Below are positions 1 through 13,070 of a DNA stretch of 64,000 nucleotides, piece after piece (positions within the stretch are counted from its first letter, which is position 1; the number at the start of each line of letters is the position of its first letter). Made by a program: the position numbers and the translations under genes. This stretch comes from Chlorophyllum brunneum. Taxonomy: Eukaryota > Basidiomycota > Agaricomycetes > Agaricales > Agaricaceae. The stretch lies in NCBI GenBank assembly GCA_963576785.1, contig OY756139.1:3472001-3536000 (forward strand), read 5' to 3'. The notes under the pieces were generated by a model. It saw only the letters and a program-made list of their open reading frames with translations, searched no databases and was not told the origin of the DNA.

Positions 1-3000
1 CCGCCTGCACAAGTCATGTTCGGCGTTTCTCATGTGAACCTGGATCGATACACTAGGAAAGCAAAGGGTCTGATCCTGCATGTGGTATACCAGGGTTAAG
101 GGCACTTTGAAGAGATTCTTTAAGAACTCGGCCTGGACTGGCAAGGTCGGAAGATAGTAGTGGTAAAAGAGGTCTAGTGGTTATGATATGTGGATTTGAA
201 ATCTATTGGGTAGGGGATTCCTGGGCGTCCTTTTCATGATAAGGGGTTTACATAACCGCGCCCTGGAACCAGGCTCACCATGCAGATCAAAAATCTCTTA
301 TGATGTGGCAGAACTTGATACGGGAATGAAAACACTTCTGGAAAATCTACATCAGTGCAGCCAATCCTCGGATGACACTTTCCATGGTGTATTCATGTCT
401 CGGAATTACTTGTAGATGCCTAGGCAACAACCCTGTTAAACTCCGTCGAGCGACGATGAATACGCTTGGATTATCTGCCGTTTGTTACACGAGTGTTGAT
501 CAGGAAATAATAAGGTCTTAGTCCGATCATAATACAGTAGATTTTGTTGAAGCGGGGGTGGCTTGCCTATTCGGACTTGCCCTACAGTTGGTTCTGAATC
601 TCGTGAACCACCTGGTTTGAACCAGATCACGCCGGTGCAGAGGGAAAGGCCTTCCTAATTCATGGCTACGGCGGCATTAGGTTACTTATGTAAGTCGTGC
701 TTCTGGAATATCGTGTAGGTACATCTATTAATGAGAACTTTGTAGAGTCGTGCCTTGGATTATTCTGGGCACTGGAAGTCAAACAAGCCATTTGGATCGA
801 TGAGGACCAACGTGTGTGCGATATCTTCTCACAGAAATGGTAGGCTGAGCATCACTCAAATGCGAGTGACTTACTGCCGATAGTATCTGATCGGAACGCC
901 GCAGCGTAATCTTATAAGCAAGAGGTCATGACTCATCAATGACACTATAGGCCGAATTCTCAGGTGGAATTGCTTACAGCAGTGGCTCCTCCCTCAAGCC
1001 GTTGAGAAAAGAATTAGAAGAGATTATAAGCAGTTGCTACCTCAGCTAGATTGTGAAATGAGTGACATCATTAACCCCGCATTACACTTGGCCTTTCGAT
1101 GGTAGTCAGCGAGCGACACTCGGCGCGCATTTCTCCTAGAGGTCTTGGTCTTATCTATGACGTGAGTGGTTGTGTAAAGTCAGATGCTGCTTTGTATCAT
1201 GGCATGACATAAATTGAGCTGACTATGCTAATACAGATCCTTTGCATCCCCCACGAAATCATGATGAATTCAAGAATTGATACCAGAGGACTTGACTCAG
1301 CGAAAATATGCAACTGCAACCTTGGCTCTCTGTTATTCTATGAAAGTCAGGTCCCATGACAAACGCCAAGATCTTCGTATCGGCCACGAAGCCTATGTGA
1401 TTGGTTCTTCCACAATCGGGTGTTCTAAAACAACGCAATGTGCTTCTGGGGGTCCGTAAAGCCATATTATCAGCGCATCCACGGGTGGGTTGCAGATCTT
1501 CCGCTCACAAACAGGAAAGTTGGACCATAATCGACAAGTTCGGATCGTCTGTAAGTAAGGATAGCGCACCTGGATAGCGTTTCTGTCTTCTCTATTTCCT
1601 GACGGCCTCTGTAGGGTGCCATATGCGCTCATGCCGAAGTTTAGGACCAGTTCATCTATAAAGGTGCAATCCCCATAAGCGCTGCGGGCTGATGCCAGTG
1701 GGCGCACGGCATGCCGACGGTAATCAGCTGGAATGGTAGTGGCTGAGGGTTGTTGGTTTGGAGGTGAGATCAGGCGAGGTTCTCCAGGAGGACAAAGGTA
1801 TTAATACCTTTGGGCTTAGCGGTACGACATGCCGCACGAATACTCCTGCACCACCCCCGCTATATGACTAACGTACTAGCAGGTCCAGTCGGCATCTAGT
1901 CAGTGTCCTGGCTTGACGGTGTCAAGGCAGGTGTTCGGCGATCCCTCGTCTATGGTGGGAGGTCACGTTTTCCTTTGGTGTGCAGGGGTCTAGGCAGGGG
2001 ATCCAACAAACATTTATAGTTTTGTTTCTGGCTATGTCGGTACTTACTTGAGCACCGGTTGGTTTCACGATATATGGAAGACATTTGCATCGAAACGACG
2101 TTGTGTGTCGTACGTTGTAACCCACGACTACAGCCATGGACATTTCCTATCAATGATTGGTGATAAGTGAAATGGTGCAACAATTCACTGCCATGTTACG
2201 TAGTATAGTCTATGTGAGTGTAGTCATCCCTTCCGGACAAGGCGAGGAGGGTACAGTTCGAGCCTTGGCTAAGGACACACAGTGCTAACTAAAGCCTAAC
2301 CAAAAGGCTTCATGATTTGGAAGCAGAGGAAGGTGTTCTGCGAGTCATTGATGCCTCGGGATCTAGTTTTCGGAGCGCGTAGATTCTTATGTACTCATCT
2401 GGCTGTCGGATGCTCAATTATTGGAGATGGCCCACTGCATTTGAGGACATAGAGTGTAGCGAATACACACCACGCCGGCCATAGGATGCCTTTTCTTATC
2501 CGCTTTTTAACGTCACAATATGTGTATCAGCTCGGAATAGGCTTCTTATTCTCTCGTGATATGGGATTGACTATGCAGGAACTTGATAACGATCACGGCG
2601 CTTTGCCCTACTTCGTTGATAAATTAATGATCGACCAGTATGTGAGGAGTTGTGTAGTGTCATATCACTAGATTTATTCCCAAGTCACTCGCGATTCCCA
2701 CAGAAGTGTTATCCTAATGCTTCCAGCTCCCATGTCTATACATTTGAACAGCATTCATCAGTTGGGCAGCTGGAGGACTTTTTGATCAAAATCTTAGGTT
2801 TCAGCCGCGTACACGCGGCTGTCATGGCGACATGGCCTTAAAATGGGAAGTTATTTTCGCTCCGTGTGTCCCGGCTAAAATTAGTCATCAAGGAGAGAGG
2901 GATTCCAGCTGGCCCTTGCCCCGAACCTTCCATGATTCCATCCAATTGCGTTCCTTACTTGTTCAAAGAACTTTTTTTCACGGGAAATTGCTTGAACAAC

Positions 3001-3348
3001 ACGACTTCTCTGAATTATCTATAACATCCACACATGATTGACCTCGTGTGCTCAGCCATCACCTGTCCAATAGAGTCAATGATCAACAATCGAGGTTGTC
3101 GAGCGCTGAAATATCACAGCGAATCGAAGAGTCCTGATCTGGAACCACACCCCTGAATGTTTGATCGGCGGTGCCTTTGCAAAACTGTGTAAAATTCGTG
3201 GACTTCTCTTCATCGCCATCTCGTAACCTGATAAACGACGGGTTTCATTTTTTTTTTGGTATTTAATGTGTTTGTGACCAAGGTTGTGGTTTTCTTCTGC
3301 TTTCTCCTTGTCCCGATGTCTCAACTCCATTCTTCAGCTTATATCAGA
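1..3348. other. Gene-poor stretch with no recognisable gene
   Basis: I see no gene here. The open frames are short (about 104 codons at most), do not join through plausible introns, and resemble no family I know. No tRNA, long terminal repeat or terminal inverted repeat was noticed. It may be decayed intergenic or transposon-derived DNA, but nothing positive shows that. Confidence 0.5.
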
Positions 3349-6300
3349 ATGCCTCGTTGGACAAATGACTCTCAAGATGCGGGTGAGGATGGCGCATTCG
3401 ATCGACTGAACAAGCTAGTAGACCACGAGGAGCAGCTCCTACGGTCGGCTTTCCAAACTGCACACTCACATGAGAGTCTTTCCTTGTCGGATCCAAAGGA
3501 TCCTGGCATTATAGGTGAGCTTGCGTGTGTTATCGTGTCTTCCATGACTCATCCACTCTCGAGCTCGTAGCCTTGCCAGCGAACAACACAACCCTCTCAA
3601 GACTGTCAACGACTTCGTATCTCAAAATTCTGATTTGTTCAATGGTCGTTCAAAATCTGGAGACAACGATACTAGTATTGCGTCAATAGAAGAATCAGTG
3701 AATGGGTTCGCGGATACCGCAAAAACAGTCGTTAAAGGCTTGCAAGCTCTTGGACATGTACACCCTTTCATTGGCGGTGCGCTGGATCCCATTTGAATCT
3801 CAGAGAAAATTGACTTACTGGTACTTCAGTCGCTGTTGGTGCGTTCGCCCTCGTCGTGACTATGGACTTCACGAGAAGAGAGAACGACCGCAAGGTTCTT
3901 GCTGTCAAAGTTCAGATGCAGGAACTTATGATCGTGTTCTTCGAGTGTGTCTCTTGTTTTTTTTTTTCTGGCTATGCCTTTGACAGTCCTCATCACCTCT
4001 TCAGGCTCCGTCACATACGCAATTCTCAAGAACAAGGTCGCGATGGTGTCAGTATTGCAGAACGCCTCAAAAACTTCATGCTTGAAGTAGCTTCGGATGT
4101 CAAGAAATGTGGTTCTGCTTGCGACGCGTACCTGAAAAAAGGCTTCTTGGGTGCGTTTGACCCTTCGACTGTCAATTTTCTCAAGTTTTTACATTGCTCC
4201 GCAGCGCGAACTGTCAAATCGAGCGTGTACGAAGGACGACTTGCCGAATTTGCCCAGAAATTCTCAGAACATAAATCTGTCCTCGAACTTTCCCTCTCAC
4301 TTCATACAACAATCGGTGTAGACGCCGCCAATGTGAAATTGGATGATCAGGAGCAGATGTTGAAGAAGATCGATAAAAAGCTGGACATGATGATGATATT
4401 CCGCAAACTCGACACGCCCCGCGAACGCGACGTGCAAAAATTTATCGAGGAGCATGGAGGTGTCAAGGCTTGTATAAGTAACGACGAATCTCTCGAAGAG
4501 CTTGTCGCCAAGAGTGGTGATTCTCTTTCACGTATCTCTGGACGCGGTGGGGGTTCCGGTCGGCGCTCAAATGATCTGCCTGAAATCCGGAAACGACTCC
4601 TGAAGGAAGTTCAGGAGGACATTGATGAGGCATTTAGCCGTAACATGGTCTTATTCGAACGCAAGCTTGATATGCAGAACAAGCAGTTGAACGAGACACT
4701 GCGACAGGAATCCGATCACATTATCACTGCCCTCATGGCTGGCTCTCATGATCGCATAAATGACCCAGTGAATTCTTTAGCGCAATTTCACGAGGACATC
4801 ACTAACGAAGTGACAGGACTTGCGCAAGTTATGGAAGGATATGGGCTGGAAGGGAAGCGTCAAAGCTCGAACGTTTGTCCTCAACTTGCACGACTACTAT
4901 GCCGACCAGCGCAACAGGGTGGATCCCTCCACCATTGATAGGGCTGCGCTCCCATCACCTCCCTCAGCACGAATGAGCCCTTTGCCTTCCCCAAGAAAAA
5001 AGCTCGATGACCGATGGGCATTGGCATATATCAACGCTGCCTATGTGCAATCTATACTTGAAGCTGTTGATGACGACGGGACGGGATTCATCAGTATCAA
5101 GGAGGTCAATACTTTCGTTGAGGAACGACCTGTCGGTTGGAGTCTACCCGAATGGTTCGCGTATTGGGCAGTTGGTACGTCTCTCTTCACAGGAGTTAGC
5201 CATATCTTACCATCATTGGTTATAGGTTGGCAAATCAGCATTACTCAATACAAGAGTAAAATATATGGTCTTGTACGATCTATGTTCGAGATGCTTGACC
5301 ATATTTTGCCCTCGAACAGACGTGGAGTGGATGAATACCTGTTCCATCCATCATTCTGGCGTATCGAATTGATCCTCCGATCGACAAGATCCGTTAACCC
5401 CAAAATGTTGTCAGATTCGGAGCTGGTTCGTTATACTGAGATGTATACAGCTGAAGAAGAGAAACGTTTGGAGGCTAATCTAGAGGATGTCGGCTACGAA
5501 TTGGATACGACCGCTACGGTATCTCTTGTGACGGGAGAGGGGCGAATTGAACGAGTAAGCATCTCCCTGCCACCATTAGAGTTGTTACGCTGACGAGCAC
5601 CGATGAAAAGTTCGTTTACCCACTCATCTACCTTCTGCTCAAGCGGCATCTTCGTGTCTTGGCTTTGGCGTCTAAACATGTCCTGGACGCAGAAGAGTTT
5701 ATCTCACTTAATGAGTCTCTTGTCTCGGTTCTCTTAACTATCGATACCAGAATTCAAAATATTGAGGGTACGGACTTCAAACATACCACAAAAATCATTC
5801 CCTTACCTGACACTTCCATATAGCCGTATTCAAACAAACGCATTTTGATATCCAGGCTCGCCTTGGAAACTTCGCTTTCGGCATAGTGAGCGTTTTTTCT
5901 TCCTTGATTCGAGCCTCCTTCTTACGAATGACCAGCTTCAACTCTCTTACGGTGATATCCGAAGAGTTCCCGCTCAGATCACTTTCGGAAGTTGGAGTGA
6001 TGAAGAGGACGTGACACCATTTCCCAGGGAACCTATCACTAAAGAAACTATTCAGGCGACACTTGCTACGACATCCTATGAAATTCTCAAGTATGGACAC
6101 CGAGACGGATACCAGTCAACTGATTATTTCGAATTCGAGCCCCATCACCGCAGACATCTAGGCTCGCCTCACCCACTCGAAGGAACATGGACAGGCCATA
6201 ACATGTTTCCAGAAGGAGAAGATACTATCACATATATTCTTCGTGTCTCCATTCTAGTTCAAGGTGGCAGGGAGATTGTCGGAAAAGGCGAACACTTCAC

Positions 6301-7774
6301 TGGTGCCTTCGAATTTTCTGGCACCGTCCGTCCGTCGAATTCTGGAAGACGATCCAAGTACGACTTTTCTTTCACGCTCGTAGACGATGACGATGGATTG
6401 CAAAAGCAATGCCACGGGCAACTAGACGCTATCACTGGCATCATCCTTGCGCGATGGACGGACCGACGGACGAAAGAGGATCCGGACAGTATCACTTACC
6501 AACCATTCCAACTTGCCAAGACACCTCCTTCACTTACGCGGTACCGCTATACCAATGACGCCCTGGCCGAGGACCCTGTCAGGGCGCGCTGGGGTTTTGC
6601 GTGTGCAGCAACGCGACATATGGCGCAAGAAAAGATGTGGTCTCGTGGGTTCCTGGAAGAGCGAGCCACGGAACGTAAACGATACGTCGAGCTGAGCACC
6701 CGGTCGCTTATTGTGACTATGGGACTCACACCACAGAAACCGTTGAATCCGGTGGAGAAAAGAGAACTAGACCAACTGAGACGAAATTTGAACCCAGGCG
6801 AAGCTAGGTTCTACCAAGCATTGGCCGACTTCGAGATTCAAAAACTGCCTTGGCATCCGTATGTCTCTCTGTTGTGCTGCTGTGACTATTGCTCATGAAT
6901 GGGTAGGGCATGGGGCTGCGATTGGTGCGAACGGCGAATAACAAAAGCCCGAAATCTTTGCATCACTTGCATGTCCGAAGATCTTTCCGATAATATCGAT
7001 CTGTGCTCGACGTGCGTTGATAGGGCGCCTGGTAAACGAGGGTTTGTACATGACCCTTCACATACGATGGTGAAAGTTGAACAGACGCTGCACGATTTCC
7101 ATTTCCTGCGGGTGGTGGAGAATGCGAAGACTACTATCGAGAAGATGAAGAGTCTATTCAGAGTGTTGGAAGCCAATGCCGTACATTCTGAAGAGAACGC
7201 CGACGCCTTGGCAGAAGATTCACATAAGGTGGTGTGTGCTTGTTGTGCAAGGAATGTGATGCCGCCTTGTTGGGCGTGTGTCATATGCGGTGTGTTCCAC
7301 CCTCACCTAGATCATTTCATCTCACGTTCTTAACCTTATGTCATAGCGCGCGATACATTTATCTGCAATGAGTGCGACACTAACCGAGTCCCAGTTCTCC
7401 GTAATGGACCTTCTTCCTCCCACAAACTGTCCCACCCTCTGGTTCGGGTCAGGGATACGTCTCTCTCGGGGCAGGCAGTGACCACCGAAGACCGCCTCAA
7501 TGCACTGGAACAACGTCTCATCAAGCTTGAACACAAGGTCGCCGACGGCTTTGCGGCAGTAGACGCGAAATTCGAAACCCGTATGGCGAAACTTGAGGAA
7601 AGGGTACAAGAGAGGCTGACAAGATTTGAAACGTATACTGAGGAGAGATTTGATACTATAGAGGCCGTCCTGAGACAGATTATGGCTCAGACTATGGCGC
7701 TTCCGGCAATTTATGGTCAGGTTGTGAGGGAAACAGTGAGGCATAGTATGCCACCCCAATTCCACCAAAGATAA
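3349..7774 (+). CDS. EF-hand and ZZ-type zinc-finger protein, agaricomycete family
   Basis: Predicted 1298-residue protein in 11 exons: 3349-3514, 3564-3776, 3830-3944, 4005-4767, 4817-5174, 5226-5554, 5611-5767, 5824-5885, 5936-6858, 6907-7289, 7347-7774. All junctions keep frame. It matches a large agaricomycete family usually named EF-hand domain protein, of unknown cellular role. The N-terminal half is alpha-helical with a hydrophobic stretch (AVGAFALVV). A canonical EF-hand loop, DDDGTGFISIKE, lies near residues 504-515 with Asp, Asp, Thr, Ser and Glu at the calcium positions. Residues from about 1033 form a ZZ-like zinc site (CDWC, CITC, CSTC, HDPSH), followed by more CxxC pairs. The C-terminal 70 residues form a coiled coil. 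Calcium sensing and protein binding are inferred from the domains. I chose the ATG at 3349 because the open frame upstream is poly-hydrophobic and unlike the family. Confidence 0.82.
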
Positions 7775-9052
7775 ATTTGTAATTCGCAGCGCTTCCGTGC
7801 CCTTACGTCCTGCTCCACCTTATTCTAACTGTTTGACGCGTTAGTGTAGTTTTTGACCACATTAGTTCACCATGGCTGTAATTTTCTAATATCACTCTCT
7901 GCGGAATCTATCCAATATTGATCGTACGCCTCAAAAGCCAGAAATTTCTTCTTCTTCTCCACTCTATTTTCTAAGTGTCAGTCGAGGATCAACACGAGTC
8001 TGACTCGGAGAAATACCAGCGTCTCCTGTTCTCAGAACATCCGTCGACTTCTCATTTCATCAATGATCGATTAACGATCTATCACTTCCGTCCATAAGGA
8101 TTATTTTAGTCTCCTTGTCGGGGCCTGGGCCCCTCTCAAACTTGCGGAGGGAAAACGACCTGAAGGAGACATATCCAAACGTCTGTGGTCCCCCATGAGG
8201 TCAGCGAGCCAAGACATTCTGACATGTGCTCGTTGAATTCAATACAATACAAGTTTGAGTAGGACCTTCTAAGTCAGCACCGAGAGTCATTTAGACTGAG
8301 CTGGATATTCTAAGGCATGCCAGTGGAAGAAAGAAGTCCCTTATGAGTCAAGTTGTTACCCGAGTACCCCGACTAACCTGGGTCACGGCTCTTAAGCTTC
8401 ACTCATGAGGTTGTGGACACAAGCGCAGGTTATGCCATTCCCCCTGCCGAGGTGAGTCGTGGCCTATTATACCGGTGGATGTAGGATTGTCTATACTCAT
8501 TTTCTTTATTGAGATCAGGCGAGAAGCTCGGGGAAAAAGTCTGATCTGTGAGGCAGACACCGGTTTCCCGACGTCATGTTTATATTTTGCAGCCAAATTC
8601 GGATACGGCGATGCCGCACGGTCATGTCAAATCAGACATCTTATGAGCATTTCGACTTCGCGAAGTAGAAGAACCCGTTCTTCTCATGAACCCTTCCCTG
8701 CTTTGCGCAGCGCAACCTTGTTCTCGAGATCGGAATAATGAGCGCTGGATCATTCGCGTCTGTCGCTATCGAGTTATATCATTAGGTCACCAAGTCAGAG
8801 GTAGTTACCTAAATGCACCATGAGGTAGAGAAGCATTGAGATTGGCGCTCATAAGAGGTATAATACTCGACTTGAAGAGCTGGGTTTTCTCCACTTCAAT
8901 TGTTCTCCATCGTGAGATTACGACCTCCCTTCCCCGATATAGGCCTGATACGTTGTCCCTCGCCCTTGATAAAAATCTCACACTTACCATCCCACCTGAT
9001 CTAATTTCCCTTTACACCATCACACCACACAAGTCCACCTTTTCTGCCGACT
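7775..9052. other. Intergenic, no gene seen
   Basis: This stretch separates two plus-strand genes. Only short scattered open frames occur and none extends through a plausible intron. The last 200 bases are the likely promoter and 5' leader of the next gene. Confidence 0.5.
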
Positions 9053-9916
9053 ATGCCTCCATATCAGTACGGCCACCAACCAGGATGGGGACAGCAGCCC
9101 AATCCTCCCTACTGGGCACCACCACCTAACAATCCATATGCTCACCCCCACCAGCCAGTCATCCCACCCAGGCCTGCCGGGTATGGTGGCGCCACCCCAT
9201 ACCAATGGCCCGGAGCTGCACCTCAGCCAAACTGGAATCCCGATGCCTACAGGAATCAACATCGTGTACCCCTTCGACCTCCATCCCAACCTCAGCCTCT
9301 AGAACCTGTAGCTGATCGTGCGTAGTGACTTCGATCGTTCCCCCCCAAGTAGCATTGATGCCTGTTATTTTTAGCCACAGAAATAAGGTCCAAAAAATGG
9401 CCACAGCTGAATGCGATCCTTGCGGTTGATACAACCAATGCACGATTCAAAGTGACGAATAAGCCGAGTCAAGAAATTCTGGCGTCGACGTTTTACACAT
9501 TCCGACATATCCCCGCTAACGCCACGCCCACTCAGCATATGCGGCTTTTCAGCAAAAAATTCCCTTGGTCCGTCGAAATTCCGTCTCAACAAGATATCAC
9601 GTGTGAGGTTGTGTGGAATGCTATTTGGGCTCTGTTGCAACAGCCGTTGGGGGACTCTGAGTGGGGGATGCTATGCGCTCGCGGGGCGGACGGAGAGAAA
9701 AAGATCAAGGAGATATTGAAAGCGAATAAGAAACGGATTGAACTGAATGGTTATGGGGATAAGAGGATTCTGAGATGTGATTACCTAGGGGAGGATGTAT
9801 GGTTTTTGGGATTGGAGAAGGATGAGGAATATCAGAAGATGCGGCTATTGCCTGGCTCTGCGCAGGCAGAACGACCACTACCTCAGGATTCCTGGCTGGT
9901 GAGCATGGGCAGGTGA
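9053..9916 (+). CDS. DUF6699-like protein with proline-rich N-terminus
   Basis: Two exons (9053-9317 and 9375-9916, 57-nt intron) encode a predicted 268-residue protein. The first 85 residues are rich in Pro, Gln, Tyr and Gly and look disordered. The second exon carries a compact globular region that fits the basidiomycete DUF6699 pattern: a conserved Trp-Pro-Leu/Trp start (KKWPQLNAIL), a strand ending KKFPWSVEI, a helix (VVWNAIWALLQQPL) and a hydrophobic C-terminal strand (DVWFLGLEKDEE). The function of DUF6699 proteins is unknown to me; they are usually multicopy in agaricomycetes. No signal peptide or membrane span is visible. The family assignment rests on pattern memory rather than alignment. 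Confidence 0.7.
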
Positions 9917-10900
9917 AGAGTGGAATCTTGAAGAAAAGGTTTCGTTGAGTTTTTTTATGTACTTGTACGGTTAAATTTGGTTACTTGTGGTTTATGGTAC
10001 TTCCAACTTTGATACCGGTTTCTTCCTCCATCGTCTAGGGAGAGAGGAACGGCTTGAGGCTTTTTATGAGCGTTAATACATTCTGGATGTAGATTTTTTT
10101 GGATTTTCTAGTGAATCAACTACCGCGATCTTGGTCGGGACTCGGTTATTCCACTATCGGCGTGCCTCAGCCGTGTTGGACCAGTGTAAGTCTGGATACA
10201 CAGACGTCACTCAAGAGACCCGAGGTGTTATTAATCATTCAAGTACACGGGTATATAGAGAAGTGATGCGGTTGTAGAAAAGGGTGAGAGGGAGATGTAT
10301 TCTGTCGCTGTATATGCCGCTTTTATATGGGGTCTATAGCCTCTCTCTCTGATATCGGCGTCAAGGATCGGAATCGATCAGCCAGGTTGGTTTTAAGCCT
10401 ATGCCTACAACGAGGTCCATATTTTCATTATCTGGGGACCATAAAGGCCGCCCAAGTGGACGATACTCTCTGTCGGGTCTTTTCAGGGGGAAGTGAGCCC
10501 ACCAGCGGACCAGGACCCATCCTGAAGACAACATCCCCAGGTTACTGGCCGCAACTTTGCTGGACTGCCAGTTGGATGGCCGAGTAATTGGCCTGGAATC
10601 AAACGCCTAGCGATGTCACGAGAGATGTATTTGTAACCCAGAATATGGACGACTGTGCAGCATGTTCTATCAAAACGGTGCCAGCTGTGCGTAGGGTGTG
10701 GGTCCTTGTGTGACTGACAGGGTCACAGATATGTCCCAGGTCCATTCTTGTTTCCTTATCACTCTTATGGGCTTCACCCATTCGCTCCCACCCTTCACCC
10801 TTCGAACACCAAGTACGACCACACACTGAGCCGAAGAGTGGGCGTGAGCGCGGCCCACTCATTCACCTTTGTCCTCAGCTTTGTTCCATACCTGCTTACC
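9917..10900. other. Intergenic, no gene seen
   Basis: No supported gene. An 86-codon open frame at 10327-10587 has no family resemblance and no intron support, so I treat it as chance. The final 100 bases are C/T-rich and are the likely promoter and leader of the F-box gene. Confidence 0.5.
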
Positions 10901-12570
10901 ATGAATCCAACACGCCCAGGGCGAAAGAAGACATTCATATCTCGAATAGTAGGTCTTGTGAAATTTTCATCGTCTCGATGTTGCGAGGGCTTACCTTTCC
11001 TATAGTTTGGTTCAAACAAAGGTCGACGTCCAGATACGCCGAGCGGACCCATATGCAAGGTCCAACATTCATATACGCCGAAGGAAATTCCTTTAGAGAT
11101 ATGGATAGAAATACTCATGGGACTCGACTTGAGCGATTTGTTGCGTGCACGTCAGGTGCCACCACGGCTCGTTACCATACACCCATTTGCTAATCCTACT
11201 ACACACAGACATGCCGGGACATCTACCACGCCTCCAAGGCCAACTCCATTTGGGCTTGCCTTATTGCCCACCATGAATCAGCCGTACCTCGTCCGTTTAC
11301 CATTCTCGAGAAGCCGGTTGATTTTTACGTGAAAGGAGAGCTCGAGGAACGATTCTTACTCTGGAAGAAGCTCGAGTGCTCTTGGAAACGAGGGTTCACG
11401 CCCAACACTCCGACGGTCGTTAGTATTCATTCTCCGAGGTTTCGGGCGTGTCATATTCTTCGAGGTGGCCGTTGGCTTTTATGCAGCGAGCGCTATCGTG
11501 GAGAGGTTTTCTACCTTGATCTCCATTCAACGGACCATCCTCGCACTATTTCCCTTATTCCTCCAGCAGATGAATGTAGATCATTTATGGCTATCGATGA
11601 GGACTGGGACGCACCATTCTTAACCTTCACCGTCGCGATTGCGTACTTTGCAGAGGGCGGCCGGGCTACCGGACAACAATCACGGATAGACGTCTGGCGT
11701 GGGTCTCTTACGATGGATGAAGAGAATCGATCAACCGGTCTTCGGGCTGAGCGTCTCGCCAGCATTACTCTCACCAAGGGCTCTACTGGTGATCCTTTGG
11801 GATCCATGTCTCTTCTGGGCTCATTTGTTGCATTTGACGCGGTATTTTCCCAGGGGGGAACATACGTCGTTATCTTAAACTGGAAAGACACCCGAGCTCA
11901 TTCGGGTTGTCTCTCGAAGATTATCCGATGCCATGACCGGGACAATATATCTGTGAGTTCTACAATCGGCCTGCGCCATTCCCAACAGTCGGCTCTGCTC
12001 ACCCAGCGCCAGTCATACTTTCAGCTCCTCCCTGATAACCGAATCATCCTCCTCAAAAATAGAAGAACCATCGCCGTTTATGACCATGCAAAAATACCCT
12101 TAGACACTATTCGCCCCGGGGTCGGTGACTTGCCTTACCTGGCGAGGACCATGATACAGTTTCTCGACCTCCACCCGAACTTTTCCAGGGCCTTCACATT
12201 CCGCGACGGCCTTCGCATCATCTTTTTCGACACTCGTGGGATATACGGGATCTCACTCGTAGAAGAGCTAGGAAAACTTGAAGTGCATGTTGCGCTTATG
12301 TTGGAATGGCCACCTGACTTTATTTCACCTCTCGCATGTTCTGCGGACTTTTCTCACAATCACGGAGTCGCTTTTCATGTCGAACATGCACATTTCATAC
12401 TTGCACAATTCAATTGGCCAGGCGAAGATCGTATCGAGAAGCCCGGGTTCACAATGTGGCGGTCTGGACATTATGTACCTACCGAGTGTGCAGTCAAGAT
12501 GGATATTAGTACTGGAAAAGTTGCGTACATTGATGTGGGTGGAGTTCTATATGTCTCTACTATTTCTTGA
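10901..12570 (+). CDS. F-box protein (intact paralogue)
   Basis: Three exons (10901-10948, 11006-11155, 11209-12570; introns 57 and 53 nt) give a predicted 519-residue protein. Exon 2 encodes a recognisable F-box, EIPLEIWIEILMGLDLSDLL, continuing into an Arg-Gln-Thr-Cys-Arg motif across the intron. F-box proteins act as substrate receptors of SCF ubiquitin ligases by binding Skp1. The remaining 430 residues resemble the beta-rich C-terminal region of agaricomycete F-box proteins (CHILRGGRWLL, then repeated strands) and would hold the substrate site. The substrate is unknown. The last exon alone would begin without an ATG, which supports the upstream exons. A decayed tandem paralogue lies immediately downstream, with matching exon structure. 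Confidence 0.82.
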
Positions 12571-12695
12571 TTCCTGGTGCTACTCGACATGTGGGCCGCG
12601 GCTGGGTTTCGTGGACGGAGTCAAAGTTTCGGACTATCTGTCCTACATAGGATAACTAACTTCCCTGATGTACTTATAATACTATTACGGCGGAG

Positions 12696-12762
12696 GCTCA
12701 CCTAGCTCAGTCGGATAGAGGTTCAGACTCTTGCGGCTTGAATTCGATCCTCGCGGTGGGCT
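12696..12762 (+). pseudogene. tRNA-Lys relic
   Basis: Compared with the tRNA-Lys at 14794-14887, this copy keeps the D-arm region (CTAGCTCAGTCGGATAGAG), the 5' anticodon stem through CTCTT, and the 3' end including the T-loop remnant and GGTGGGCT. It has lost the intron, the 3' half of the anticodon stem and the variable region. The acceptor pairing is also damaged. It cannot fold as a cloverleaf and is very unlikely to be functional. Confidence 0.85.
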
Positions 12763-13070
12763 GTACGTCACTACGCCAGTCAAACAGATCCCTGGAGCCC
12801 AATCCATTGGGGAATGTATAAAAAAGTGCATGTATCCCTGTTCGTTATTGCTATATCTTACTAGTTACCATGTAGTAGTATCCAGGGTCGCCCTTTCTTA
12901 TCCCCAACCACCATCACCCTCGCTCTGGAGTTGGCTACCCTTCCGGTCCACCTACGACCCCTCGTGTGATCCTCCCTTGATGAAAAATACTGTGCTATTT
13001 TACGATCATACACCAGAACCCACACCGGTTTTCGACCATAAGCGACCGTCTATTCTTGGCTTACTTTACA

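Noticed and set aside
3256..3348. An upstream ATG extending the EF-hand protein by 31 residues.
   Set aside because: The extension is a hydrophobic run from a T-rich leader; the family starts at the ATG at 3349.
10327..10587. An 86-codon ORF before the F-box gene.
   Set aside because: No resemblance to a family, no intron or promoter support, and length within chance.
12696..12762. A second functional tRNA-Lys.
   Set aside because: The 3' half of the anticodon stem and the variable region are missing and the acceptor stem is mispaired.
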